Assembly (NCBI RefSeq): GCF_900316465.1
Contig: NZ_ONDD01000016.1
Location: 8,358-72,357 of the forward strand
Source of the DNA: an uncultured Fibrobacter sp.
GTDB lineage: Bacteria; Fibrobacterota; Fibrobacteria; Fibrobacterales; Fibrobacteraceae
Direction: 5' to 3'
DNA length: 64,000 nt
Below are positions 45,901 through 51,441 of the stretch, in pieces. Position 1 is the first letter of the stretch, and each line of letters opens with the position of its first letter. The position numbers and the translations under genes are program-made. The notes beneath the pieces are model-generated. The model was not told the DNA's origin, ran no database searches, and saw only the letters and a program-made list of their open reading frames with translations.

Positions 45901-45971
45901 ATCGGTTTAGGAACAGACCAGGATTCACAAACTATCGTTAGCATCCACAATAAAATCAAATGTCTACGCAT
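33960..45971 (-). CDS. Giant secreted multidomain protein with N-terminal lipase-like alpha/beta hydrolase
   Basis: 4003 residues. Signal peptide about 1-19. The alpha/beta-hydrolase domain (about 28-330) has ILMVHGAYG (oxyanion-loop type), nucleophile Ser196 in VGHSMGGIASREW, then TLDSPHEGTG, as in PGAP1/LCAT-like lipases. DDTIVPIRHVERYN near 670 could supply the Asp/His side. Hydrophobic stretches lie near 240-310 and 480-515. From about 950 come Ig-like units opening with VDTTAP or VDKTAP (about 959, 1105, 1237), FlgD-Ig-like units (about 1720, 1860) and long beta-rich stretches. The tail is: LamG/concanavalin domain about 3290-3440, CBM6/35-like about 3447-3567, two CBM3-like sandwiches about 3600-3880 and an A-type-sorting-like C-terminus ending KSTKNLSLL. 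Probably a surface enzyme/adhesin. The ribosome site GGAG overlaps the preceding stop. Confidence 0.8.
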   Translation of the reverse strand: MRRHLILLWMLTIVCESWSVPKPMESVENYNILMVHGAYGSDKGIENCSSETLEAVKENKYLTTSDKGANIGYYHDKDRLTSWLESLVFEDTTSYDSLNPFSDYRRSQGFPYIYSWRAFVNPANSSVNNARELGDRKWDGCGHRRSLVEESQEVRAVFDNASTGRKDFGQVALDSIRRHPDLYRQIPSRYILVGHSMGGIASREWIQNSDYYYGDVDKVITLDSPHEGTGALNAQLRMWDHFTVAQNIVSGAIWNAGVAFGLAMIPWENGFMKYAAYGYAGMAFIAANMSPAVWGYLEYWKEDLQHYRDEDPLVAYLNPSRYGQSDHVSKLKSISPHDSLPMFRLLGGRESMTFTDLEDDYPASVAIGWVFPNSYVSAIGNFFTHFDWETIPFNNAFCGFLMGMVGNINVWEKGTSLVSVSSGMADSTESLNSPMVDVKRSDFFAAEYTKRQDDWVTPFLATMKITVVACEVFGIAAEIWGGPAVKTAGEIAIASSGLLALTATGVYTFKDGIGGFKDLGKSHQLPLKKEFQETWFSEEESSYSRIKDGDTSWTPYLMEDFLYERPFVNLALNDVATLDALQEMTDSARNASSLNRNCYYIGSKNGVNCAIGLFKSANDLNSTQKNLPLSSLTTPLRFKSESDWSKMGVKVDRWEKVPGLKSDGAPDDTIVPIRHVERYNVPAITVDNWIEKYSFIVDDLMPHRLRQIRMNFNYQEEIAWECDITKDPDANDVCIVYTRSGGGAWKNIMDSVYVPDSKGKDSLCLKERTVPHPVKKNGQFDFVPGEYGYNNLLAIQKDNQNTVTISTVNKIGLSNTQRFYYLFKATANMLDPVWPKHNMVLNKIKDFKAYASALGYQGFRVMGAKDSIVLESGDTNVAPGSSKEMSMVYESYVDTTRDSTGSLQDLSTAYFTSKWDEGHPAEGKYHWAFVVDIRNMVSDTASKDSSNTYNVSFSVDTTAPIFNIVAEGEMVNPDSMSFVARFAWADSANSPDIRAMRISLEKANGNSRNSNYSRVADFPALYDVCTPEFAIQWNDAVRNSVRDNDGYYRIRTYAVDNAVPDKNTYMKMNNLVDVIAGSPGNVPESLWPDSNDSLNVFVTYDTFFVDTKHPELLNPRLKTASSSGSLYPQLQDKKPARNSSFAYASYDSLLKISYVVRDSLDGRDSELVTIAWQFVHDGDPTKVDHAGDSVHVTAGDIADTSWTEMAGMRLEDGDYEIRALVRDAAKNDSLYRLPKKLRVDKTAPYIESLVSTKLIYPDSDNSYSAKIVVDEHNDVNSNRTGMNCYYQVSGSGRTTSWKKVSNKTLKNDSVTFNLDSIGDMRGKCSLEAVCIDAAGNASVKTDLFFIGERTPVISSPRDSAVYTSLIAITGVAPPVKLEDSLNTIYRLRYANIDSLGTDGALEWKTSNIFVVSALQNSSHRNVSKVSQSNDAVLGYLDRKIGENKYLEGMFAIELGVCAGENCIDGPDNLWKTDTTLILLGDSRDDLFGDNPNWRFSSKPDTAMHIGTDTLRLSLYQSGKFNGSYFLRVYAEDSMHVGMFDESVSRAWCNPYYGVPADTSSDSSAVWFYELDGQYHLKWKGLVAGDTLKVSYDSSGFGDVCSYSGCESRSVAFDMGLFSATINSYLEDFPEWIPPSKISHEMFLFGDSGHVVMTATEAFRVSRTVLYGDSTLPKMKVYFGSSGDDGFYWIADGQIGSDSLNPLVMGWTVNPRAYGLTFAWTGTTETGKYPASGKMTIYAEVTENVASNPHVFLDTASVEIVPDSLRISLADTLPDFVLLKNDSTKVCKLDTTDENACEKRVLWLRTMVAKYGIKNRDAYVGIYVVNDLDTFELQDISTTERRANSSDTAYQVSWNGKDGQGHVKLEIGEYKLLIVANSMDGENSTTAEAVFKVKHAETMVDMTPDNPKNEHVTVPSIHVSEALYDSRVGAYRYEPVADYLVKANLTGWKLPDSLRNGEIPLTGQISGSQEIIGYDPKRFSLAIKRHRKELDLVAVRYLRYNTFYIDCGDYYPFTDCKQEGVKQHERIFVDTLHFNSMTKSITLTESKKANDAIGYYGYDFKKYDENAYDITVFTLSGWQKFLDEFSAYNKSPLDEISYDPIKQSEYQVWTLDKIRTTEIKFPSPHESYGHDCGPRYSFDVVEPGCRSDSTLDSVCVNGDSNYDMNANLFKIEINPGANGKYYTDNFVINRTGGDHYAYTKLEFNVTYTIPDTAYWNAAFGMDNLVNRTVRFDHTNMTVFGNDGSGYWAALDSLRRVKNDAFLVGMGSYHDGNEWKFDKTYGLLTPFETQRLHYFPSSYLEGGLNTFLFADEDSAYSQAARFDLRFYTPSSKDDFFEAKVLGDLAPYEPSDQCNSDSTNILAAMGIPGFCEIKYSGISDTVKHTPYFAANTNVEFFVGRNTRWSSVRHRDTIAYPAAKSVTELVKDSVCKDSGQDWNFVNNGMSLCYKYYNLGSRAHYYYGDYTDSTWLSLVTHDSIINNIENAASRVFNSPQDYLYMNVVMASEIGKNDAAFTVKPSSDDYDNVTNQYYIRLDTAVKINSELVGGSVHAKVESLKLDLSNIKVPESVFSLSNNAEILYIKADSLMVDTFYRMSKDPQAKSPVRPNVDTLTRNQIYRNDDVWVNDVVVNSAELMHLDSSKHSHLLLDRLFPDSVNMLVKFRNVDSITVKRPKEFVEVRAYLDSGINYRLAYLNGDAFYAYPKNMLDSVWRDSLKADSSGWYRLGWFDVNRLQGNTQLMLLWGDDDRTMSNFSKFDMVIGSLVDSSDYKTVKSLFEEVSVTFPKNSVDTVKNITVRTVDAKDYSFEVFNNLALKGPIVEVLPSMTFANSSALPRVQMKISREEMVAMRATPQTVRLYKVDFTGKKFVPLNNALYGFLNADGSDVLDGAKPLQCNNKSTDPRCAGNDSTWAYLLISAETKTFSVFTAMDSTIAETPNFSVTVLPEIASTANRTVRVDGISRFKLYVDDDALWANRDDVTPPDTLAFTADSNGFAHVMLPSRNNNIDTSYVFVVALSEPDSNGSVVELPAAPAVARALTVNTQFACSVPSDSLWLGLDNGYMAYGASCTHPGYGLVSLYRDGRIVAEIRGEIPDTIIYDGAKAAGTSELGKISTGVYESRYIGVSALGMDMQMAGPRVYTDSLRPAIRNFSVQDSSEVLDRIFTATADVYDSESGIARVIVTPVFGGDTLRVMNVIPDSVGHVSASVRISRKQLAECTGCYLSMEVRVEDYGHNHAEQKYVSEKLYPYPTELALWYPARESGGRIVHELLGTGHDLDLYKKMKNPWGSDVGLYFENKADYVEGNGIVDFGSTDSYSFEARIKRGNSYGTWRRILGFTGVNGLDIKLVQSGSVLELIEGSNSWLSGSILPNQKTWAHVVVTVDSANVKFYVDGELKASKKSGIMLDRELEGVFSMGKSSDFLSYLGNVADIRMYSRALTAAEVEELSKPVTDAGEVSDIIVVAVKDMDAVSGFSNQFSCSVAGNKYLESSDSATLTMSVIVENAADYNVVLYARSVMAGDKPVYVGESSLLTGIASVSNTWRAVTVSGVSVHLAAGAHTLTLKVPAGVQIGGAALTTANIPASMIAWGISTSDKVAGITPADTVRKVKSYLRYEGYPETSTLRPRIRLRNVSNEPLNGFSVRYYFRGEDAATASVERYWPNNVETFPAVHSESANTGYVEWMFTETIPVAGTVFSGDGPHFGLFSSGNIPWDASDDPSFVDPYSGLAANIDGFYEDVGVIVLDSDNNLIGGSCAEMEDPVSLEAKVRVLASDMREDHRASEIHFKVENTGNVVLKNFDVRYYFFVEEGLAPDYELDDKSECASASMENLGSGRWQVTVHCDKPLAAGKTWQNPVKVALHLPGWAEIWNANDDPSHDSLGTTVRETRGICVFDSTGYMLYGNVPAWTLSTPDEVNPDSVYNVDFGYRAPGNSIPVIRTPEGLVVTMDNWSYVELSLVTAKGAPVKNIFAGTLAPGEQFVRVDWAGIDMNKTYLMFKVNGSIKSTKNLSLL

Positions 45972-45976
45972 TACTC

Positions 45977-46897
45977 TTACTCCAAATTCACAACAACTTC
46001 ATCATTTTCATAAAATGTCAAACCACCACGCCATATCACACCAGAACAAACTACTTTGCCATCAATAAGACTACATAAATTAGCGTTAGGTTGCAAAATA
46101 TTTCCCCAGAAATCACCAACACTAAATTTTATTGGAACATCAATAGTATCAACGCCATTTCGCAAAAGAACAGCTTCAAAAGGAAGCTCTCCGGGCATAA
46201 AGCAATACACATCATCGCCCCATGCTCTCACGTCGTCACATTTTTCAGTCCATTTCAGGTTTTCATCCAACCTTTTATACACAAGAGTCTTCGAAATTGT
46301 ATCCAAAATCGCATATTGGCATGAATCTCCACCACGAGTCAGCTTATTACCTTGCGCATAAATTTTTCCATCAAGCCATGTTCTAAGTTTTCTCACATTA
46401 AAGCCTACGGAACATCCGTCTTTATTCTCCTTAACATTCACCTTATATGGTTTTTTTCCTATCTTCCAAAAGGAATACACATTCCCCATGTCGTTTGTCA
46501 AATGATTTACGTTTCCACCCCATATTACAGAATCACTCAGCTGGCCCAATCCATAGTTGAAATTTTCCTCCATACCGTTGTCCAGTGAATCAATAAACAC
46601 CGGCCCATCTAACTGCACTCGATAATTGTAAATAAAGACAGCCTGATTTCCTTTACCACTTCCAACCTGGTCACCATCTTCATCAGTTCTTTCATACCAA
46701 TTCCGTGCATTATACGCAATCACCAAAGAGTCATCAATAAAACCGACAATAGATTTTTCAGTTCTATGTTCAGCCCACTCAAAATGGGTACCCTCATCAA
46801 ACCAGCTAGAGCACCCCCACATGCTTACGCAAGCAAGCACAAAACACAAGGCACAAAGGCGCCTTGCATACATTTTACTTACAATCCAAAATTTCAT
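45977..46897 (-). CDS. Lipoprotein, first gene of the giant-protein operon
   Basis: 306 residues. The signal (MKFWIVSKMYARRLCALCFVLACVSMWGC) has lipid-anchor Cys29 followed by SSWFDEG. The mature part alternates short strands with Gly and Trp turns (SIVGFIDDSLVIAYNARNWYE, GPVFIDSLDNG, SVIWGGNVNHLTND, AWGDDVYCFMPGELP), suggestive of a beta-propeller. No catalytic motif seen. GGAGGA precedes ATG. Only 5 bp separate it from the giant gene, and it is read from a good TTGACA-17-TAATTT promoter. It may anchor or chaperone the giant protein at the surface. Confidence 0.7.
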   Translation of the reverse strand: MKFWIVSKMYARRLCALCFVLACVSMWGCSSWFDEGTHFEWAEHRTEKSIVGFIDDSLVIAYNARNWYERTDEDGDQVGSGKGNQAVFIYNYRVQLDGPVFIDSLDNGMEENFNYGLGQLSDSVIWGGNVNHLTNDMGNVYSFWKIGKKPYKVNVKENKDGCSVGFNVRKLRTWLDGKIYAQGNKLTRGGDSCQYAILDTISKTLVYKRLDENLKWTEKCDDVRAWGDDVYCFMPGELPFEAVLLRNGVDTIDVPIKFSVGDFWGNILQPNANLCSLIDGKVVCSGVIWRGGLTFYENDEVVVNLE

Positions 46898-46936
46898 AGG
46901 AGAATCCTCCAGATTCCTAATCCTAAATTTTTTTGC

Positions 46937-46965
46937 AAATTAAAAATCTATTCGCTGAGTGTCAA
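46937..46965 (-). promoter_or_regulatory. Consensus-like sigma-70 promoter of the giant-protein operon
   Basis: Minus strand TTGACA (46960-46965), 17-nt spacer, TAATTT (46937-46942), giving a leader of about 33 nt with GGAGGA before ATG 46897. This is the only exact TTGACA box noted in the window. Confidence 0.6.
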
Positions 46966-47094
46966 CAATTTGTATGCAATTTATAACAACAAACTACCAA
47001 CAATTATTAACAGATGGCTATTTTTTGAAAAAAAAGCGTTTGTTCTAAATTTGTTTACAAATTATATTTTTGTTACGCCAGATTAAATTCATTT

Positions 47095-47874
47095 TTAAAA
47101 TACAGGATAATCCCTGACGCATCTGACAGAAAAAAGCTCCGTTTTATTGATTGCTTCAAATCTTCCACGAAAACATACATCATCATAAACATACGCAAGT
47201 TGTTCATTATATTCATCTACAGTCCACAACACGGCGCACTCTCCCAATTTATGGAACCCCTCTCCATAACCACTAGGTTTTAAATTGAAGCCATATTCAT
47301 CCGTCCCCTTTAAGCTATCCGGCCACCCATCTACAGATCTTAAAAGAGCTTCAATCTCTCTTATACTTGATTTAGGATGTCGAGCCAATAAAAAATACCA
47401 AAGTTTTTCTCGGTAATCACTCTCTGTTGGCATGCGCCAACCTTCAGGACAAATTCCACGTACATTCGAACCCAAATTGTACAATCTTGCGCCACCCTCC
47501 ACACGTGCAGTATCGCCAATAGCAACACTCCACCAATACAAGCGACCATAGCGCTCGCAATTTACCGGATTTTCATCATAGCACGCACTATTTATCTCAC
47601 GTGAAGAGATAAATGGCCTATTATCGCACTCAATTATATCACCTCTACCATCTGTACAAAGTTCATGAAATACGTAATAATTCAGATTTTCCGCCATCCA
47701 TTCAAGGCCATTTATAACTGTGGTCTTATATGTATGGCCGTCTCTAGCATCATATAGAGTCCCAAATATTGGTTCATAATCAGGTACAGCTTCTGCCGAT
47801 GCAGAAGAACCCTTTTCTTCGCTGCAACTACAAAGGAGCAGAGCTATAGCAAAACTGAAAACATGTTTTATCAT
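47095..47874 (-). CDS. FISUMP-domain lipoprotein, last gene of a five-gene operon
   Basis: 259 residues from ATG 47874, preceded by GAGGACTT; an upstream start at 47910 is disfavoured. Lipoprotein signal MIKHVFSFAIALLLCSC with Cys17. The FISUMP domain (about 40-259) has YKTTVINGLEWMAENLNYY, CERYGRLYWWSVAI, GICPEGWRMPTESDY, EYGFNLKPSGY, AVLWTVDE and FSVRCVRD. Several extra Cys occur in the insert between the first two motifs. AT-rich like its operon neighbours. Function unknown; surface lipoprotein with a lectin-like fold is inferred. Confidence 0.88.
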   Translation of the reverse strand: MIKHVFSFAIALLLCSCSEEKGSSASAEAVPDYEPIFGTLYDARDGHTYKTTVINGLEWMAENLNYYVFHELCTDGRGDIIECDNRPFISSREINSACYDENPVNCERYGRLYWWSVAIGDTARVEGGARLYNLGSNVRGICPEGWRMPTESDYREKLWYFLLARHPKSSIREIEALLRSVDGWPDSLKGTDEYGFNLKPSGYGEGFHKLGECAVLWTVDEYNEQLAYVYDDVCFRGRFEAINKTELFSVRCVRDYPVF

Positions 47875-47916
47875 AAAGTCCTCATACAAAAAGTACAAAG
47901 AAAACTTCATCTCGCG

Positions 47917-48366
47917 CTACCGGTACTCGTCAATTGCTTTTTCCAAATAATGCCCAGAAACAAATCCGCCAGTAATACCGACAACAAACGAAGCGGCCGA
48001 GCCAATGAAGAGGTATTTGTTATAAGGATTTTCAGTCACAAATCCACCCACAAGCATCATTCCACTAGCCCCTGCAAAAAGATATGCAAACGCCCTAACC
48101 CAATTAGACGCCTTAGCATAAGGTCTAGAATATTCGTTCGCGAGCAAATATCGCCTCATCTCGGACAAATCGTTCACGACTTTTCCATCTAGATAAAACT
48201 CCGTACCTATCAGCAAATCATCGTAGTATATCATATGATGTTCACTGGACACATCTTCTACATTTTCTTCCGCCAGCACATCTTCTTGTTCAGCAGGTAA
48301 CACCTGTGCAAACAAACCACAGGGAATCAGCAACGCCAATACAATCGCTTTAAATAGGTTTCTCAT
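47917..48366 (-). CDS. Small secreted or membrane protein, paralogue A
   Basis: 149 residues from ATG 48366; a TTG two codons upstream is possible. Signal peptide MRNLFKAIVLALLIPCGLFA, acidic segment (about 25-45), then two hydrophobic helices (about 92-115 and 122-140) and the ending EKAIDEYR. It shares signal, layout and last residues (IDxYR) with the next gene upstream, so the two arose by tandem duplication. No known family recognised. Probably periplasmic with a C-terminal membrane hairpin. 15 bp downstream of paralogue B. Confidence 0.6.
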   Translation of the reverse strand: MRNLFKAIVLALLIPCGLFAQVLPAEQEDVLAEENVEDVSSEHHMIYYDDLLIGTEFYLDGKVVNDLSEMRRYLLANEYSRPYAKASNWVRAFAYLFAGASGMMLVGGFVTENPYNKYLFIGSAASFVVGITGGFVSGHYLEKAIDEYR

Positions 48367-48381
48367 CGGCAATTAATTCCA

Positions 48382-48867
48382 TTATCGATAATCATCAATT
48401 GCAATATGCAATTCTGTCACCGACGTGATACCTAGAGCCAATCCTGCAGCAAACGATACACCCCAAGAAATCCCAATAGCTTTAGATCCCGTGGCAAGAA
48501 AAAGAGGACACGCAACAGCTGTATACAAAAGACTCCCTACCCCCAAAAACCACGTTACACGAGAAGCCCAATAATTTCCACGCGATTCCGGGTTCGCCTT
48601 TAAATATGGATAAAGCTTATCCACATCAACCTTTTCATAATCCAGTTTATATTCCCACTTCAAAAGCCCCACTTCACGATACAACATCTTGTGGCAAAGC
48701 ATCGGATCTTTTTCAAAACAAGTATTACCATTGACATCATATCCATTAACAGCATCTACCTCAATACTATCTTGAAGTTCGCTTTTTAACGTGTCAGGTA
48801 ACACCTGCGCAAATAACGCGCAAGGAATCAAAAACGCAAGGGCAATCGCTTTAAGCAGGTTATTCAT
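48382..48867 (-). CDS. Small secreted or membrane protein, paralogue B
   Basis: 161 residues. Signal peptide MNNLLKAIALAFLIPCALFA, a Cys-containing middle (NTCFEKDPMLCHK), then two hydrophobic helices (about 102-126 and 128-150) and the ending HIAIDDYR. Clear paralogue of the following gene in signal peptide and C-terminus but divergent in the middle. Starts 3 bp after the upstream barrel gene stop, with a weak ribosome site, so it probably depends on coupled translation. Confidence 0.6.
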   Translation of the reverse strand: MNNLLKAIALAFLIPCALFAQVLPDTLKSELQDSIEVDAVNGYDVNGNTCFEKDPMLCHKMLYREVGLLKWEYKLDYEKVDVDKLYPYLKANPESRGNYWASRVTWFLGVGSLLYTAVACPLFLATGSKAIGISWGVSFAAGLALGITSVTELHIAIDDYR

Positions 48868-48870
48868 ACA

Positions 48871-49452
48871 CTAGAAAATATTGTACTGAACAGAAAGACC
48901 GAAACCACCGACAAACAGAGTTTCGTTATTGTTGCCATTCCAACTACGGGTCTTGCCATAACGCCAATGAACCATGTTGTAGTTCGCCGTCACGCCAACA
49001 AGCAAGTTGTCCATTACATAATAACCCAAACGGAATCCGTATTTCGGGTATAAACGTTCCTGGTCAATAAATTTTTCGCCGACCTTTTCTTCCATGTAAT
49101 CCGAAAAATTCGAATAGGTCAGCAAGTACGAAAGACCGCCAAACGCTTCAACATAAACATTATGAATCTTGACAGACCAAGAAACCAAATGGATATCGAG
49201 CATATACAGCGATACACTCTCGTCGCCATCGTCGTACGAATACCCCGCACGCGTGAGTCCAAAGGACATCTTGTAGTCCACCATATTTTCCGGTTCGTCA
49301 AAAACACCAACGCCAAGGGTATAGCCCACAATACCGGCCGGGCGGTATACGTTATTTTTGCACTGCAGTCTGGAATCACCCAAATTACCAAAAGCAAAAA
49401 AGGCATTCGCATATGTCGCAACAAGGAACAGGCAAAGGATTAGTACACGCAT
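48871..49452 (-). CDS. Outer-membrane beta-barrel-like protein
   Basis: 193 residues. Signal peptide MRVLILCLFLVATYANA. Alternating strands with aromatic girdles: GIVGYTLGVGVFD, YKMSFGLTRAGYSYDD, VSLYMLDIHLVSWSVKIHNVYVEAFGGLSYLLTYS, YGFRLGYYVMDNLLVGVTANYNMVHWRYG and a C-terminal strand LFVGGFGLSVQYNIF ending in Phe, the usual barrel-assembly signal. Eight strands are likely. Its start overlaps the end of the preceding lipoprotein gene by 13 bp, with GGGGGCAAG as ribosome site. Second gene of the operon. Confidence 0.72.
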   Translation of the reverse strand: MRVLILCLFLVATYANAFFAFGNLGDSRLQCKNNVYRPAGIVGYTLGVGVFDEPENMVDYKMSFGLTRAGYSYDDGDESVSLYMLDIHLVSWSVKIHNVYVEAFGGLSYLLTYSNFSDYMEEKVGEKFIDQERLYPKYGFRLGYYVMDNLLVGVTANYNMVHWRYGKTRSWNGNNNETLFVGGFGLSVQYNIF

Positions 49453-49886
49453 CTTGCCCCCTTCTGCTTTGAATAAATGGCTTCACGCCAATAATAAGGC
49501 ATTGGACCATCAACAAACAATTGTTCTTCAGCACCACCTAAATAATTCATCACCGCATTGTGGGGACCATTCATACGGAAATTGACGTTCATCGTCCCAT
49601 CCGCTTCTGGGCCCTGAGATTCAACATCCCATACGTAAACAGAATCATTATAGGGAGACTCTAGATTCACATCTTCTTTCGAATAAAGACGGGTATGAAA
49701 ATGCAAGACACTGTCTACACACATCTCTGCGCACAAAAAATCTCTATCACCCATTCCTTCATAGTAATAGCACCCTTGAATATCTTCAAGTGATACCGCC
49801 TTATCGGGCGCCGTCGTAAATCCCTGATCCAAGAAAGAACACCCAGCCAAAAGCAACAGAGCCGTTGCAGCCAATAACATTTTCAT
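49440..49886 (-). CDS. Small lipoprotein, first gene of the five-gene envelope operon
   Basis: 148 residues from ATG 49886, preceded by GAGGAGA; a longer frame to 49976 lacks a site. Signal MKMLLAATALLLLAGC, Cys16. The mature protein has paired Cys (GCYYYEG, LCAEMCVDS, ARCVY) and a lipocalin-like string of short strands (SVLHFHTRLYSKEDV, SVYVWDVESQG, TMNVNFRMNG), but no family is recognised. It overlaps the downstream barrel gene by 13 bp, so the two are translationally coupled. A minus-strand terminator at 49943 separates it from the GH45 genes. Confidence 0.65.
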   Translation of the reverse strand: MKMLLAATALLLLAGCSFLDQGFTTAPDKAVSLEDIQGCYYYEGMGDRDFLCAEMCVDSVLHFHTRLYSKEDVNLESPYNDSVYVWDVESQGPEADGTMNVNFRMNGPHNAVMNYLGGAEEQLFVDGPMPYYWREAIYSKQKGARCVY

Positions 49887-49934
49887 AAAATGTCTCCTCG
49901 CACCCAAATCTAACAAATTAACATTCCCGCGTAA

Positions 49935-49975
49935 AGTAAAAAAATAGTCCCGCGAAATTATCGCAGGACTATTCA
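49935..49975 (-). terminator. Intrinsic terminator of the tandem GH45 genes
   Basis: AATAGTCC (49943-49950) pairs with GGACTATT (49966-49973), with CGCGA/TCGC extending the stem. A-run on the left is the U-run for the minus strand. Confidence 0.75.
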
Positions 49976-49993
49976 AATCGCGTTGTTTCCGGC

Positions 49994-51421
49994 TTATTGC
50001 ACGTCACAACCGGCGCTCGGGTTGACCCAACCGTCTTCCGGAGGAGCCTCGCCCGCCTTCCAGCAATGGAGCGTATCGAGCACGTCGCCTTCCTTGAAAG
50101 TGGACCAGTCCGTCACCTTCTTGAAGTTGTTTTCTAGAGAGGTGTTGTATCGGCTCATGTAATGGTCAATCAAGTACTGCGGACATTCCACTTCTTCAAT
50201 GTAGTAGGTCGGATTGTCTGCGGCCATGTACCAGTCGGCAAACCAGTGGCAACCGCGCAACAGGTTCGGGAGGCCGGCGTCGCCGAAGGCCGCGTCGCAC
50301 ATATCCTTGATGCAGGTCTGGTATGCGGCGAGAGTAGCGTCGTAACCGAGCTGGTTCTGGCATTCGGTCAGGAACCCGCCAAAGCCTGCGCCCCAGTTAA
50401 AGTCGCTGCCTTTTTTCACCTGAGTTGTAAGAGCGTCAAAGGCGCCCACGCCACCGCCCGGCACCATCAAGTCGAACTGACCTGCCGGAAGATTAGGATT
50501 GCCGCCAGCCACATCCATACCGATGTTAGAGGCCATCACAATCATGTGCTTGCCCTTGAGAGCCTTGTGGGTTTCCCTGGGCGGGTTGTTTTCCATCTCG
50601 TTCGCGAAGTGGCCATCGTACTGCAAGTGATAGCACTTGCCGCACTTGCTATCGGCAGTGCCTGCAACGTATGCATAGGCAAGAGTGTCGTTCACGGCAA
50701 TCGGCGCCATGTCGGTGCAGGTGAACACGCCCTTTTCCTTTTCGTCACCGCAAGCGCTTCTGGTCCCGTTGTAACCGAACCAGGACTTCGTTACGTCACC
50801 CAAGGTAAAGGTGGGAACTTCGACATCGTGGATGTTGCAGTTACGCGCAGTGCCAAAGTCGGCAAGGAACGCCTCGTTGGAAGAAGTATCTGCACGGGTT
50901 TTATCGTTAGAGCTTTCCTTAAGCCAGGAACAATGCGGCTTACAGGCGTCCCAGTAGCGGGTATTCCAGCCACGTTTTGCCGTAGCGCTAATGTCCTTGG
51001 TGTATTCGGCCGGAGGCGCACCGTAAGATTCAAGAGTCGGGAACCCGTCGGGGCCCAGTTCCGGATCCGTATTCACGGAGCCGCTGCTTGCAACAGGGTC
51101 AGCGCCCGCACTCGACGTCGGATTCGTCGGATCAGTCGGGTTCGTGCCGCCCGCAGACGACGTCGGGTTCGTAGGATCGGTCGGATTCGTGCCGGCCGCG
51201 CTCGACGTCGGATTTTGCGTATTGCCAGGGTTCTGCGTGTTACCCGGATTGCTCGGGTCTGTCACTCCGCCCGAAGAATACGGATTGTCGACTACGCCCG
51301 TACCCGGGTCAACAGCCGAGTTCGGATCTGTAGCATTGTTCGAAGCGGCATCGTCACCGCAAGCGCAAATCATGGCAACCGCGCCTGCAGCAAGCATGGA
51401 CTTAAACAGTTTACGTTTCAT
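49994..51421 (-). CDS. Endoglucanase GH45, lipoprotein (copy 1)
   Basis: 475 residues. Lipoprotein signal MKRKLFKSMLAAGAVAMICAC, Cys21 then GDD. Repetitive Asn/Pro/Thr/Ser linker about 30-115. GH45 domain about 145-440: TRYWDACKPHCSW (general-base Asp; family TRYWDCCKPSCSW), FTCTDMAPIAVNDTLAYAYVA, CGKCYHLQYDG, HMIVMASNIGMDV and QFDLMVPGGGVGAFDALT (acid Asp). Many Cys suggest disulphides. It cuts internal beta-1,4 bonds of cellulose and is held on the cell surface by lipid. GAGGA precedes ATG. It follows a second GH45 gene by 20 bp, so the pair is probably one operon. Confidence 0.93.
   Translation of the reverse strand: MKRKLFKSMLAAGAVAMICACGDDAASNNATDPNSAVDPGTGVVDNPYSSGGVTDPSNPGNTQNPGNTQNPTSSAAGTNPTDPTNPTSSAGGTNPTDPTNPTSSAGADPVASSGSVNTDPELGPDGFPTLESYGAPPAEYTKDISATAKRGWNTRYWDACKPHCSWLKESSNDKTRADTSSNEAFLADFGTARNCNIHDVEVPTFTLGDVTKSWFGYNGTRSACGDEKEKGVFTCTDMAPIAVNDTLAYAYVAGTADSKCGKCYHLQYDGHFANEMENNPPRETHKALKGKHMIVMASNIGMDVAGGNPNLPAGQFDLMVPGGGVGAFDALTTQVKKGSDFNWGAGFGGFLTECQNQLGYDATLAAYQTCIKDMCDAAFGDAGLPNLLRGCHWFADWYMAADNPTYYIEEVECPQYLIDHYMSRYNTSLENNFKKVTDWSTFKEGDVLDTLHCWKAGEAPPEDGWVNPSAGCDVQ
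51076..51256 (-). repeat. Low-complexity PT-linker repeats in GH45 copy 1
   Basis: Encodes repeated NPTSSAGGTNPTDPT-type units (about residues 55-115). Near-identical units recur in GH45 copy 2, so slippage or gene conversion can change linker length. Confidence 0.7.
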
Positions 51422-51441
51422 AAATCCTCGTTACGGGGCGA

